Positions 21,245-32,591 of a stretch of 64,000 nt of DNA are shown one piece after another; within the stretch, counting starts at the first letter, position 1; every line of letters begins with the position of its first letter. The stretch is taken from assembly GCA_963575645.1 (NCBI GenBank), contig OY754473.1, positions 558,001-622,000 of the forward strand. The letters run 5' to 3'. The notes under the pieces are model-generated. The model saw only the letters and a list, made by a program, of their open reading frames with translations, searched no databases and was not told the DNA's origin. The translations under genes and the position numbers were made by a program. This DNA is from Xanthostigma xanthostigma. Its lineage: Eukaryota > Arthropoda > Insecta > Raphidioptera > Raphidiidae.

Positions 21245-23620
21245 GTAAAACGCGAACGCCTCCGCGTAAAGGGGAAACGCGTACATCGAAGCCAGTAACG
21301 TGAAAGTCACAGCGACACGTCAACGGAAACCGAACCGTACAGAAATATTGGAAAATTTGGTTTAAACATTTATAGCCGCTAACACTAGAAGAGTATCAAT
21401 GCGTCGACTGGTAACGAAAAAACAATACGTAGAACCAGACAACACAAAATAGATCACGCGCAGTGGTATAACTTTTTGACCCAGTTGTGGGGACTTGCTA
21501 AAAGCTGGTATGAAAATCTGACGGAATATAATCATTTATGGGAAAAGTGGCTGGAACATTTACAACAACGTGCCTTTCCAGAACACATTAATTTTGCTAC
21601 TGCTTTACGTAAACTAGTCGGGCATGAATGAAAATGTAATCGTATATTACTATAGTAAAATGCAACAGGAAGAAAAGCAGTGTCGTGCATCATTGATGAG
21701 CTGAACGACGTAGCTATTCAAAACACTGCACGAGCGGGAAGGTACACTGTTTTGACAAAATGATTAATTGAAATTCAATTTAGGAATGAATTTATTTTTT
21801 ATAAAGTATCAAATACAATTTGTGATTATACAATTTATACAAGTTACATAAAACATACAAAATGATAAAATAACATTTCAATTCTTTAATAATATTAAAA
21901 TACAAAATTCTTAATACACAACACACGGCCCCCGAAAGTCTGTACGAAGAATGACAAAGTTGGAAAAATAACTAAACTCTGTCAAATAAATTTGCCCGAA
22001 GAAGGAATGAACAGGAAAAATCCCCAATAAACACGAACGATTGTGTCATCAAGAAGAAAACATCTCTCTCTTCTTCATACAATCTAAGGGAAGCAATAGA
22101 AGGAATATTAAAGAATCACTCTATATGGTTTTGTGAAAGATGTAGGTACAGAAGGCCTTCTAATGTCTATGATAGACAATAAAAGAGATGAGGAATACTG
22201 TGCATCTTTAAGGAAAATGTTTATGATCTTTCATACTATGTTAAACCAGGATAATGTATTTAATTGGAATACGAGTCTTTCTGTGAAAAGATGAATGCAT
22301 GTTTGATAGATATTTAACCCATTATCTATGCACTATTATATGACTGCTCAAAATATTAGAAATCAACCAAATAAGAAGCACAAACATTGGCAACCAATAG
22401 AACACATAATGTATAAGGAAACCCATAAAAAAAGAAATATTAAAACAGACATGTTATTACTTATCACTATTATTGTTCAAGAAACGTACAAAGCGAATGA
22501 AAAAAATTTCGAGTCCAGATGAGATCTAGCAATCGAAGCTGTCGACTTCTTTATTGACGGACCATTTGAGCTATTTAAGAGATACTCGAAACAAACAATA
22601 TATAGAGCTTTATACAATTACAGACCGAGGTACACGACCCCCGAAAGTCTGTACGAAGAATCTCTTTCCACAGTAAACGAACAAAAAATGACAAAAATTG
22701 GGGAAGAAACTCAACTCCGTCTAATAAATTTGTCCGAAGAAGGAATGAACAGGAAAAAGCCTCAATAAACACGAACGACCGTATCGTGAAATGTTTCCAT
22801 TGCTCACAGAAGGGGCTTTACCACGTAAGGTATGACAATACTTTAAGCACGAAAGTGAAAAATGTTATCGGGAAGAGAACGCCAAACGGTCTTAAGCGTA
22901 ATTGAAAATGGAAAATCACACAGACAGTATTTCGTTGACATTGTTGTGAATGCAAAAATTACTAAAGAATATTTAGACGCTGGGAGCGAAGCTATCCATG
23001 TACAAATTTATGGAGAAAGGGTAGTATCTCTCCAAGTCGCATCTGTGCGTTTTGAGTTCGAGCTCCCTAACGATGTCCAGTCAATTCCTGTACTGATTGG
23101 ATAACTATTTATGAATAACCCTGGCGTAGTGGTGATCATAAATGATTGTATATTGCATATGTCCTATAAAACAGACGTTGCCTTACCAATATTGGACGAC
23201 GTGTCCCCTCGAAAGATACCGCTGTGGGCTAAAGAAGCTTCAGTAATTCCATCACACTTGTTGGGTACGTAAACGTCACGAATAAACAAATTACAGAAAA
23301 AGAGATAAAATAGATATGTAGACAGGTAGCAGGCGCCAGCCGTTCTATTGGAGATAGCCCTCGACATTGAAAATACGCTAAACTTCTCTTTATTCAAATT
23401 CATCGTATACCGCTGCTAATATAGTGCCCTGGATTCCGGCGAGTATATCCCGGCCGACGGAAAGCAGCGGACCTTTTGTGACGACGTGTTGATTACGTCA
23501 CCTTAAAACACGCGGGCACCATTCAGCAATAACAATCTCCTGCCTAACGATAACGACACTGCAATTAATCCGTTTAACATTAATGGTAATATAATAAGTG
23601 ATAAACCACCTCTGAATGGA
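21245..23620 (+). pseudogene. Degenerate Gypsy gag and protease region
   Basis: Gag sequence is clear at 21475-21640 (LWGLAKSWYENL, FPEHINFATALRKLVG). A zinc knuckle (CFHCSQKG, HESEKCYRE) lies at 22790-22870, then protease sequence with YLDAGSEAIHVQ and SIPVLIG (22862-23104). The frame is broken many times. A second copy of the piece encoding PESLYEE and LINLSEEGMNRK lies at 21930-22010, the better copy at 22630-22770, so the region has an internal duplication flanking about 600 bases of unrecognised sequence. The reverse transcriptase is not reached before a Harbinger terminus at about 23634. Confidence 0.7.
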
Positions 23621-23633
23621 TAATAGAGAATAA

Positions 23634-24117
23634 AGGCCCTAATACACTACGGTTTTCATCGTCACGATAAAACACGTCGGTTTTCATCGTCAATTGGTTT
23701 TGCCCACAGACTTCGGGTAAAAACGTGTCGTGCTCACTCTGTTTCTGTTTAAAATTTATTAAAAAATTATACGTGTTTCAACTTTATTTTGATTTTTTGT
23801 GCGCTTGCAATGAATTCGACGCAATTAGCAGTGGCAGTGGCAAGTTCTATTTTGTCAAAAAAGAGGACGAAGCGTGTATGGACTAAAGACTGACTGTTAA
23901 AAAGAAATAAATTTTCTCGTACTAATTTATTGAACGAGCTGAAACTTGAACCTGGGGATTGGTTCAATTATCTGCGAATGGACGTACATACTTATTTTGA
24001 GTTATTGAACTTAATAACTCCCTCGATAACAAGAAAAAATACTAAGTTAAGAGAAGCGATTTCTGCCCATGAAAGGCTCACGGTGACACTAAGATATTTG
24101 GCTACTGGGAGAATTAA
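23634..24117 (+). pseudogene. PIF/Harbinger 5' end with HARBI1 N-terminal exon
   Basis: GGCCCTAATACACTACGG at about 23634 looks like a Harbinger terminus. The start codon is at 23810: MNSTQLAVAVASSIL, then a TGA in place of Trp (after RVWTKD), then LLNELKLEPGDWFNYLRMD, the characteristic N-terminal region, and LTVTLRYLATGR. It stops at a poly-A run near 24117. No catalytic motif is left. Confidence 0.8.
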
Positions 24118-24246
24118 AAAAAAAAGTATATATATGATTTCCTGATTTTTAATCACGGCATACAAAAAAAAGAGGAGGAAGGGAATATTATAAGTTAATT
24201 TTTTGTTTATAGAAAAATATACTAATAAATTATTCCAAACAGAAAA

Positions 24247-24620
24247 ATGGAATACAATCTTCTAGAGTTATTTGATGACAATTGGGTGGACGAGGAGTTT
24301 GAGCGCCTCGCCACCCTATTCCTAGAGCACGTGGCTCCGATGAAAGTACTTGAAATTCCCGAGGAATTTCGTAACATCAACAAAGGAAGGAGATGGATAA
24401 CATCGAGAGAGCGACCACGGCCCGGAAGGAAGAGACGAGTAAACCAGTGGAGCAGACGAAAAACGAAGAAATGGGGCCGGTAAAACGGGTTTACCAGGCG
24501 GCACCCATCATCAATGCTGGCCAAAAGACAAGAAAAAGAGGCAAGGACAAACGGTGCAGAAGGAATAAAAAATTGAAGGATTGCCGCCGAGTGAGAATCT
24601 GTTATGTTAAAGGTCCTTAG
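24247..24620 (+). CDS. Overlapping unknown ORFs upstream of an LTR
   Basis: Two overlapping frames: 24247-24483 (FDDNWVDEEFERLATLFLEH, acidic) and 24393-24620 (basic, KRVYQAAPIINAGQKTRKRG). They lie 200-570 bases before a polypurine tract and LTR, so they may be the last coding part of an LTR retrotransposon. A frameshift between them is possible. Family not recognised. Confidence 0.35.
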
Positions 24621-24802
24621 CCCGGCGAAGTAAGTGAAAGGACATAATTCGTTTTTTTTCCGTGTTGTGTTATGTTTGGTGTTTTGTTTAATGTTTGTGT
24701 TTTTTTTGTTGATTCAATTATTTGTAGGACTAGTTTGACTGTTTAAAAAAAAGGTCGCAAAAAATTTATAAAATAAGAAAGTTTAAAAAAAAAACTTTTC
24801 TT

Positions 24803-24816
24803 GAAGGGGAGGCAAC
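24803..24816 (+). other. Polypurine tract
   Basis: GAAGGGGAGGCAAC directly before the TGTAAT that opens the LTR; position and composition fit a plus-strand primer. Confidence 0.55.
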
Positions 24817-25635
24817 TGTAATGAAACAGATATATGGGTGCTCCCAATTTTGTTCAAGGTTATTTTTCATTCGAGTAAAAAAGATATATAAATGTTGTTC
24901 TTGGTAACGTAGCCCAATATTTGCAAGCAATATTTGAAAATACGTTTTTAGTTCTCATTTTTCGAATAATAATTTAGTAATAAGTAAAGAATTAAAATAA
25001 TAAATATGTACATTGGTAATATTTTGAAATTAAAGGATACATAAATCTACTATGAATTCATTTCCACATAGATGTACTTGTTTTCTATCTAAAAAATATA
25101 TAAGAATATTATACATTAAGAAATAAGTATTATCAGTGAAAGAAATACAAACCCAACCTGTTTGGTTTTGCTAAGTAAGGTTATTTTACGCAAACGTCAA
25201 AAACATTCACAACGCTGAGAAAGTGGCTGCGTACAATGGCTGAACCAACGTTCAATTTTGCAAAACTACTACCCGGGGCGTAGCTAGCGTCGTAGTATCT
25301 ACTACTTTCAGCGACAATGAAAAATTATATGCATTTAAAATCATAGTCACAGGTGCTTTTTTCAAACAATGCAAAAAAGGTATAAATTGAGCTGCAGAGC
25401 GCATTTTCGGGCATTGCCGTTCTGGTTCCTCAACCGAACATGCCCATATATTTTGTACAATAGAATAGAATTACTTTATATTTATGTAATAAATAAGAAA
25501 ATTATGTAAAGCATTTATTTTATTAATTTAACAGAATACAAGTTCTTTTATATTTTTTGATCATTACGAATAAACCAGTTGTTTGAAATAGAACAGATTA
25601 GTTTTATTTAAAACTTGAACTCCAGGTTTATTACA
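24817..25635 (+). repeat. LTR of a Gypsy-like element
   Basis: Starts TGTAAT and ends ATTACA, a perfect 6-bp terminal inverted repeat with TG...CA ends. A polypurine tract lies just upstream and a primer-binding-like TGGTGTCAGGTG at 25636 just downstream, followed by a gag start. Having both on one LTR suggests two element copies sharing one LTR. The interior is non-coding. Confidence 0.6.
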
Positions 25636-26300
25636 TGGTGTCAGGTGTGAATAAAAATGGAACTTAGTGCGTTTAGATTACCAGAACCGGATCAATTTGA
25701 AATCGTCACATGTAACTGAAGTAGAGATGACACAAACGGGTCTTTTTAGTGATCTGCATCTTTGCATCTGGACCCCGTATGTGAGCCGGCTCCCTGAACC
25801 GGTTCAAAAAGAGCCGAGTTCTGAATATGTTATTCGAGTCAACTGAGCTACTGAGTTAGTTGAGTCAAGTCAATCATATCACCTAATATTATGCCAGTGA
25901 CTGACTCACATATTATACGGCGGGGATTTACAGGTTGCTACTTGCTGTGTTACAGAAAGCATATTACAATATGCAATACAATACCTTAAATAGTTGTGAC
26001 TTAAGTAAAACATTGTACCGCCTGTACGTATAGTGTGTACCATAGCCAGACATATTATGATGCATGAGTCATTTGAGCTGACAATGCTTCTGTGTATTAA
26101 GTGTTTCACTGAGCTATGCGGATCCCTTGAGCCGTCGGCTCGTAAAAAAGTGAGCCGACTCTTACGGATCTTCTGTCGGAGCCGGCTCTTTGAACCGGTT
26201 CAGATCTGAGTTACCCAAGCCTAAACTGAAGAATGGAGGTCGTTTAAGCAGAAATTTGAAATATATTTGTCAGCACCCGCATTTGATAGAAAATAAATAA
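25636..26300 (+). pseudogene. Gypsy gag start, split by a hAT MITE
   Basis: After the primer-binding-like site, ATG at about 25656 starts MELSAFRLPEPDQFE. Removing the 502-bp insertion and one target copy gives VTEEWRSFKQKFEIYLSAPA, in frame after a one-base shift, then a stop. This is the N-terminal part of a Gypsy-type gag. Confidence 0.65.
25722..26223. mobile_element. Non-autonomous hAT element (MITE) with 8-bp target duplication
   Basis: AACTGAAG is duplicated at 25714-25721 and 26224-26231. The element starts TAGAGATGACACAAACGG and ends CCCAAGCCTA, imperfect TIRs of the TAGNGNTGNG kind. Inside are mirrored GAGCCGGCTC / GAACCGGTTC blocks at both sub-terminal regions. No coding capacity for a transposase. 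Confidence 0.85.
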
Positions 26301-26326
26301 AATTTGATAAAAAATACTGATTGGTG

Positions 26327-26766
26327 ATACGCAAATACAATAGAGGCAGGCGGATAGAGGGTCAGTGGGTCTTCGGCGGTATTGAAAGAGTAACGAAGAA
26401 AGTGTTTTTGGTGCCCGTGGAAAAAAGGGATAACGATACTCTATTAAGCATCATACGCCAATGGAATAAACCAGGCAGTATTATTGTATCCGACTGTTGA
26501 AAAGGGTACGATTGCCTTAACAATGAAGGATATCGGCACCTTAAAATAAACCACAGTGTAAATTTTTTGATGTGGACGACCCGATGGTTCATACTCAAAA
26601 CATAGAAAGAACTTGGAGGAATGTTAGGGGAGAAATTCCCCGATATGGGAGAAGAGAGGCGCATTTTGTCGGTTATTTGGCCGAATATTTATTTAAAACA
26701 GCCAATAAGGACACTTTGGTTCATAGTTTTTTTACAGCGGCTGCAGCCCTGTATCCGCCACCGTGA
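26327..26766 (+). pseudogene. Merlin / ISXO2-like transposase C-terminal part
   Basis: Reads RIEGQWVFGGIERVTKKVFL, SIIVSDC (catalytic Asp; the next codon is a TGA where Trp is usual), HSVNF, then after a frameshift HTQNIERTWRNVRGEIPRYG and HFVGYLAEYLF, ending at a natural stop after YPPP. This is the IS1016/ISXO2-type DDE domain found in eukaryotic Merlin elements. The N-terminal zinc-binding part and first Asp are missing. Confidence 0.85.
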
Positions 26767-26870
26767 TTGTTTATAGAATTTGCCTTATTTTCGTCACTTT
26801 TTATATTACGGTTTAGAATGTTGCTTTTTTGTTTATCGAATTCACTTTATTTTCGTCACCTTTTATATAA
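26767..26870. repeat. Two about 45-bp direct repeats
   Basis: TTGTTTATAGAATTTGCCTT (26767) and TTGTTTATCGAATTCACTTT (about 26828) head two similar stretches containing ATTTTCGTCAC and TTTTATAT. They lie between the Merlin stop and the integrase fragment. Confidence 0.6.
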
Positions 26871-27557
26871 CCCTGGCAAAGACTGCATGTCGATTATGCG
26901 GGACCTTTTATGGAAACAAACTTTCTTATTGTGGTTGATGCCTACTCAAAATGGCTGGAAGTTGTGCCAACAAAGTCGACAAATGCTCAGTCTACTATTG
27001 GCATTTTACAACAATTATTCGCGCGATTCGGATTACCAGTCAGCATTGTCACCGATAACGGAACACAAATCCGGTCTGCAGAATTTGAAGCATTTACAAA
27101 AATGAATGGCATTCATCACAAATTTACTGCACCGTATCATCCTGCTAGCAATGTCCAAGCCGAGAGTTATGTACAAACTCTCAAGCAAGGTCTACGTGCT
27201 ATGGAAAATGAGCAAGGTGATTTGAAAATTAAATTATGCCGTTTTCTCATGCAGTACAGGAAAACTCCGAACAGTACAACTGGAATTAGTCCTGCGGAAC
27301 TCATGCTAAAGGGACAATTTCGAACTAGAATAGATCTAGTTAAAAGAAATCTATCCGAAGAAATGACTGAAAAACTAAACCCAGCTACTGCAAGAATTCC
27401 TGAATACAAGGAAGGAGATGCTGTTCAAGTTCGCTACTACAATAAAATCCAAAAATGGAAATTTGGACAAATAAAATGTAGAAGAGGTCTTTTACATTAC
27501 GAAGTGTTCGTTGATGGGCAGTCTCATATACGACACGTCGATCAGCTTGTAATGTGA
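26871..27557 (+). pseudogene. Gypsy integrase core and C-terminal domain
   Basis: Begins WQRLHVDYAGP (first Asp), then ATG at 26910. VTDNGTQ has the second Asp (residue 49 of the ORF) and NVQAESYVQTLKQG the Glu (85), a DD35E layout; the usual NGQAER is NVQAES here. The C-terminal part (KYKEGDAVQVRYY-like, KCRRGLLHYEV) ends at a stop, HVDQLVM. The 215-codon ORF is open, so this is a young fragment, but the zinc-binding N-terminus and the rest of pol are missing. Confidence 0.9.
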
Positions 27558-28700
27558 CAACATTACAGGCGTTGTCCCCAATCATTATTTTGAATAACTG
27601 AAACGTAAAATTATATTAATTAATTAAAATTCACTTATTTCTGAACATTCAGCATCTTAAATGCAAACTGTACTAATTCTTATTACATTTATGAACACAC
27701 TGTACTTTTCAAAAAGATGTTATCTAAGTTTGATTCTGATTGATATTGCTGCAAACTTGAAAATTTGAACCAAGCTGATAGGTGGGGCGAATAACGCCAC
27801 TGATAATGATTTTTGAAATCACAATGCGGAGAGATCGGAAAGCAATTTCAAAGAGTAAAGATCAAATTATTTTTAAAAACAGACCGATCTCAAAGAAAAA
27901 ATATTAATTTAGTTTAAAAGTAAATTGCTACAATATTTTTAACAGTATAAAAATTAAATTAGTTTATCATTTAACATCACCAATCAATGGATCAGTTTAC
28001 AAGTCATGAAGTAATTGTACGTTTGGTAAGATTTTTACTGCATAAAAAATCGTTCAAAAATAATTTTTACAAATAATAAAATTAATGCCGTTAATATTGA
28101 CATCTAAATATTAACGTTTCAATGAGAATGTAAGAAATTATAAATACAGTCAGTTAATTCTCGAAATCCTGGCAAACAGTTTTTCTTTGCTTGGGATACT
28201 TTAACATTAAATACGTAACGCCATTTTGTTGATTTAATAAAAGTAAGGCCGTTAACATTGAATCGATAGTTTCTCTCTATCCAATATTAACGTGTCGATG
28301 TAAATAAATATACCCAAAAAAGGGGCTGTAAATAATAAAAGAAACAATTTAAATATAGATATTAAGTATTAGTTGTAAGTTATAAATACAGTAAATATTA
28401 AAAATGGAGTTCAGAATATATCTCCACAGTAAATTATGTAATTTTGATTTCAAATAATTAAAGAATATTAATTTTCATTTTTTATGACATGATAATTTTG
28501 GTTTATGTTAAATTCAAAAGAAATCGATACTTTGCAAATATTTATATTGAAAAGAATAAGATAATGTTTGGAGAAGTTTGCCATATACTTTTTTTCTTGC
28601 AGTCGAACTTTGCTCAATATTTGTAGAATTGAAGTATTAATATAAGAAAGCATGCGTTCAATCTAAAAAATTAAGAATGAATGATAAAAATTTATAAAAT
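27558..28700. other. AT-rich, possible LTR remains
   Basis: No gene. Two similar segments, TGCCGTTAATATTGACAT (about 28086) and GGCCGTTAACATTGAATC (about 28248), each followed within 60 bases by ATATTAACG, suggest a duplicated repeat unit. Confidence 0.35.
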
Positions 28701-28710
28701 ATTAAAAGTA

Positions 28711-28829
28711 TATAATTGTCGACCCGCAAAGACGGGCAATTATAAAAAAATTATTATAATGAAATTATGAAAATTTATGAAGTATATAAAAAGGTGTTAT
28801 TGTAGACCCGCAAAGACCGGGCAACTACA
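28711..28829 (+). repeat. Pair of related stem-loops
   Basis: First: TATAATTG, TCGA, CCCG, loop CAAAGA, CGGG, CAATTATA (28711-28744). Second: TGTAG, A, CCCG, loop CAAAGAC, CGGG, CAA, CTACA (28801-28829). The inner CCCG-CAAAGA-CGGG is conserved while the outer arms differ yet still pair, about 90 bases apart. Role unknown. Confidence 0.6.
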
Positions 28830-29420
28830 GAAATAATGGTAAAATTGGTGTAAAAGTTGAAAATGAATGAATGAGATATAACGCATAATATCGAGTAGAA
28901 ATAATGATATAATAGAAAAATTTAGCAAAGTCCAAAGGTAACGAAGAAGTATATAAATTACTTTGAAGAAATAGTCATATTTTGATTATTTAAATATTAA
29001 ATGAAAAATTATAAAATGAATTAAATTGTAAAGAAACATAATATGTAAATTGGAAAATAATTTGAAATTGCAAAGTTAAGAAATAATTTGAATTTATGAA
29101 ACTATTAAAGTGAAATTTTGAAATATTATAAATTGTAAAAATTAATTGGAAATACGCAAAATTGAAGAATAATGTTATTTGAATTTATGAGAATAATAAA
29201 ATTTTTAAATATAATAAACTGTAAATAAAGTTTGAAAATAAAGATCAAAAAAGTTAGAATTAATTTTAGGCTAAGTTAGTTATAAGTTAAATAAAATTGA
29301 TTTAAAATATATTTTGATTGAATAAAATTTGAATTTAAAAGTAATGTTGTTTTTGATGTAAAAAAGAAAAGAAATACATTTTATTTGGAAAATAACTAAA
29401 GATTTTGCCCTCTACAGATA
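28830..29420. other. C-poor AT-rich stretch
   Basis: Plus strand almost lacks C and is A/G/T-rich, with recurring GAAATTATGAAA-like words. A-rich sense strands are usual in LTR retrotransposons, so it may be decayed element DNA. No ORF. Confidence 0.4.
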
Positions 29421-29775
29421 TAGCGTTGGTATTTGTTCAGGAAGAAGTAACTTCCCGGTTTCATAAACACGGCGTGAAACCAACGGGGAACGTTACAAGC
29501 TGAGACCAACAATGTATAAGCGACCAAATGAAACTATATCTACTGAAATAATACTGCCTAGTAGAAATAATAAAACAGACGAGGTGTCAACAGACGAGGT
29601 ATCAACAGATGAGGTGACAACAGAAGAAGGTAGTCAAAAGAAGGGGTAGTCAAAAAATTGCGACACCTGAAAAAGTAAAAATGGAATCAACCGAATCCAT
29701 AGCATTACGGCGGTTACAAAGAACTCGCAAACCTCCAGAAAGATTCCAATTTGTAAATAATGTAAATAAAATTTA
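29420..29775 (+). pseudogene. LTR-retrotransposon polyprotein tail (probable)
   Basis: Contains three imperfect 15-base repeats (ACAGACGAGGTGTCA type, encoding TDEVS) and ends in ALRRLQRTRKPPERFQFVNN with a stop. R-x-RxRKPPERF motifs occur at the end of Gypsy integrases and in Copia linkers. A purine-rich AGGAAGGGA at about 29812 may be the polypurine tract. Frame broken. Confidence 0.4.
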
Positions 29776-29829
29776 AATACCTAATTACTTACTATAAATT
29801 TTTTTTTTACAGGAAGGGATAATATTGTA

Positions 29830-30060
29830 TATTTTATATTGTATACCCCTGTATTTATTATTAACTGATTATGTAAGGAATTGAATTGTTTTATAACTTA
29901 AGAAATTGAAATTATTTTATAAATGGTAAAAACGAGATTTTAATAAAAATCATTATTCATTCGTAAAAATACAATTGATACATACACAACAATAAGCTAA
30001 CCATTATTTTTAAAATTGGCTAGCAAGTTGTCGCTGTTAGATTTATTATTTCATTCAAAT
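29830..30060. other. AT-rich, nothing recognised
   Basis: Possible LTR start after the purine tract; no gene. Confidence 0.3.
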
Positions 30061-30067
30061 CCATCGA

Positions 30068-31283
30068 GTGGTTCTTGAATTACAGTGGTTACCGACTTCG
30101 CCTGGAGCCCGATATAACAGGACCAAAAGTGGTTGGATCGACGCTATCACATTCGAGGATTGGTTTGTGAACCACTTATTTCCAATATTGAGACGGCAAG
30201 AAGGACGAAAAGTTGTGATAGGTGATAACCTTGCATCCCACATAAACCCAAATGTACTTAAAGTATGCGAGGAAAACAATATAGCTTTTATATGCTTGCC
30301 TCCCAATGCGACACATATTCTACACTGTAGAATATGTGTGAGGAAGAAGAGCTAATTGAGTTAAGAAATGACAAATTTCATCGACTTGGATTTGCCGAAA
30401 AAAGTTTGGATGAATTTTGGCTCTCCTTGAAGCAGTTGTTTCCAGCACTCAGTTTGAAAGCAGTCAAGATCATTTTGCCATTCGCGTCTTCTTGGTTCTG
30501 TGAATTCGGATTTTCAGCCTTGACTGAAATCAAATCAAAAAAGAGAGCGCGGCTTCTCCGACTTGACGACGAAATGCGTGTTTGTTTGTCAGCATTAGAG
30601 CCACGTATCAATCTTATTTGCTCTCGAAAGCAAGCTCAACCATCGCATTAAAAAATTTAAACGTTGAGAATAAAATTTAACCAAACTTATGCTTTTTGCC
30701 TAAGGTGTGTCGCGAAATTTTTCAGATATCCTGAGTGTGTCGCGAGTGAAAAAAGGTTGAGAGCCACTGTTCTACAGCCATTGGACGTGGCGTACTTCAG
30801 GCCGTTGATGATTAAATGGCGGCAGGCTTTGCTGAATTGGAAGCAGAGTCAAGAGGGTCGCAAACTTCCAACGCTACCAAAGGATAACAGCACATAAAAC
30901 ACATAATATCAAAAGAAATAGTATGAGATAATATATAAAAGGTAAATTGTCATTTATTTGTTGGTAATAGCGTATAACATGACCTTGAAGCGCTAAAGGA
31001 GTTAAATTCAAAGGGGCTAAAGAAAAAATCGAAACCTGTTCCACGTGCTGTGGATCTAACCCTTAAAAAAGGAAAATCACGGTTGAACTGGAACTCTTCG
31101 TCAGAATCAGAAATTGAATCGGAATATCAAGATTCTGACGATGCTTCAGAAAATTTTGAAGAAGATGCTATTTGCATTTTCTGTGAAATGGCATTCTCAG
31201 TGGATTTGAGAGGTGAAGAATGGGTAAAATGTCGTCTTGGAGCAAATAAAATAATGACTATTGCTTTTCAGAACATGAATTAG
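30068..31283 (+). pseudogene. pogo/Tigger-type transposase (DDE_1), split by a hAT fragment
   Basis: First part (30068-30322): GARYNRTKSGWIDAITFEDW, then RKVVIGDNLASHINPNVLK with the catalytic Asp, and FICLPPNATHIL. The frame resumes at about 30771 as LQPLDVAYFRPLMIKWRQAL, up to LPKD at 30890. After a gap the C-terminal end appears at 30985-31283: SRLNWNSSSESEIESEYQDS, EDAICIFCEMAFSVDLRGEE and WVKC, a PHD-like cysteine motif used by insect pogo relatives. The N-terminal CENP-B-type region is missing at the 5' side. Confidence 0.85.
30323..30772 (+). mobile_element. hAT (ZBED5-like) 3' fragment nested in pogo
   Basis: The ORF 30334-30651 matches the C-terminal end of ZBED5-like hAT proteins: SLDEFWLSLKQLFPALSLKA, ILPFASSWFCEFGFSALTEI, LDDEMRVCLSALEPRI. 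Downstream 30700-30772 ends in AAAGGTTGAGAGCCACTG, the classic hAT terminus (CAGTGGCTCTCAACC in reverse). TTCTACA flanks both sides (7 of an expected 8 bases). The left end lacks the TIR and instead forms a small palindrome, CACATATTCTACA / TGTAGAATATGTG. Confidence 0.85.
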
Positions 31284-31700
31284 AATTACTTTTTGAATTG
31301 GAACGTATTCTTAAACCAGTAAAGTTGGCTGTAGAGGTTCTATGTCGTCAAGACGCTAACCTTCTAACAGCGGAAACTACTTTGAAGTTTGTGATAACTA
31401 AATTAGAAGAAAATCGTAATTCTACGTTGGCCAAAGAGCTAGCTAATTCTTTACGACGACGCATAACAGAAAGACGCAAAAATATGACTGCAGTTCTAAT
31501 CTATTTACAAAATCCAACTATCTACCATGCTTCCGCGGATGATGCAACGTTCAATTGACCACCAAAAAGCGTAATTCGCAAGGAAATCAAAGAGTTGATT
31601 CAGAATATGAAATTATTTCCCACCGAAGCCACATATACGGAAGATGACAAGCCCCTCTCTGTTGTGGCTGATAAAAGATGTGATTCTGACAACATGAAAG
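31284..31700 (+). pseudogene. hAT-like fragment
   Basis: ORF 31298-31558, plus in-frame sequence just upstream and downstream, reads LFELERILKPVKLAVEVLCR, DANLLTAETTLKFVI, LRRRITERRKNMTAVLIYLQ and, after a stop, VIRKEIKELIQNM. This is the central part of a hAT transposase upstream of the dimerisation domain. No termini visible. Confidence 0.6.
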
Positions 31701-31742
31701 AGCACATTGATTCTCTATCTCTAACAAATTCTTATAAATGCA

Positions 31743-32003
31743 ATGGAAAAATGCATTTTTGACTGGTTCTGTGCAAACTCTTTAAGCCTTAACACCAGCA
31801 AAACCTCGACCATATATTTCACTCACAAAGTGATTGAGGATAATAAGGAAAACCCTAAATTTCTAGGCATATACCTTGACCAAAATCTTAGTTGGGAGCA
31901 TCACTTAGACAAACTGGCAGATAAATTATTGAAAAACATTTTCCTAATACGTAACATTCGTGACATCGTTCCATTTCCTCTTGTATTATTGGTACCAGCC
32001 TGA
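31743..32003 (+). pseudogene. Non-LTR retrotransposon RT fragment
   Basis: WFCANSLSLNTSKTSTIYF, PKFLGIYLDQNLSWEHHLDK and LADKLLKNIFLIRNIRDIV are the region after the catalytic YADD, with the FLGIYLD motif. Neither the palm motifs nor the 3' end remain. Confidence 0.7.
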
Positions 32004-32162
32004 AATTCATAAAAGCAAAGGAAATTTGCGGTGCACCTAAACGGAATCTTGTGCCAAAAACTTTAAATACGAACAATTTTCTCTCAGTGGTAAAAAATAA
32101 TTGTAAGATGGTCGGTGACACAAATAATCATTTAATGAAGTTTTATAAAGAGTCAAGATGAA

Positions 32163-32453
32163 GTGAAAACAGAAAAATCTGTTAAGGGGACTGCTAAAAA
32201 ATATGGAGTGCTTAGAGTAACTTTAATGTACAAGGTTAAAGGAAAGTTGCAAGTAAGAATGAGCTCAAAGAGTCTTTTTACAAACGAACAAGAAAAGATT
32301 TTGGCAGACTTGGTGATATCTATGGCAAAAGTTGGTTTTCCAGTTACAAAAAGCACTTTTATGGTTAGTGTTGCCAAACTAGCAAACGAGTTATCGAACG
32401 AGACACTTAGCGAGAATAGAGAAATGGCGCTGAGAATTAAAGAATCTGTTTAA
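32163..32453 (+). pseudogene. pogo-type transposase N-terminal fragment
   Basis: KSVKGTAKKYGVLRVTLMYK is a Pipsqueak-type helix-turn-helix, followed by a CENP-B-like half (TNEQEKILADLVISMAKVGF, VTKSTFMVSVAKLANEL). A TGA-free 96-codon ORF that ends at 32453. It lies downstream of another pogo's C-terminus, so it is from a separate copy. Confidence 0.75.
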
Positions 32454-32591
32454 AATACAATAGTGTAATATTAAAAATGCGAATTAAAAAAATCGGTAAT
32501 AAAATAAAATTAAAAATCTGTCTAAGAATAAAATTAATAATAATAAAATTCTAATTAAGAAGATTTGTAATAAAATAAAGAAATAATAAAA

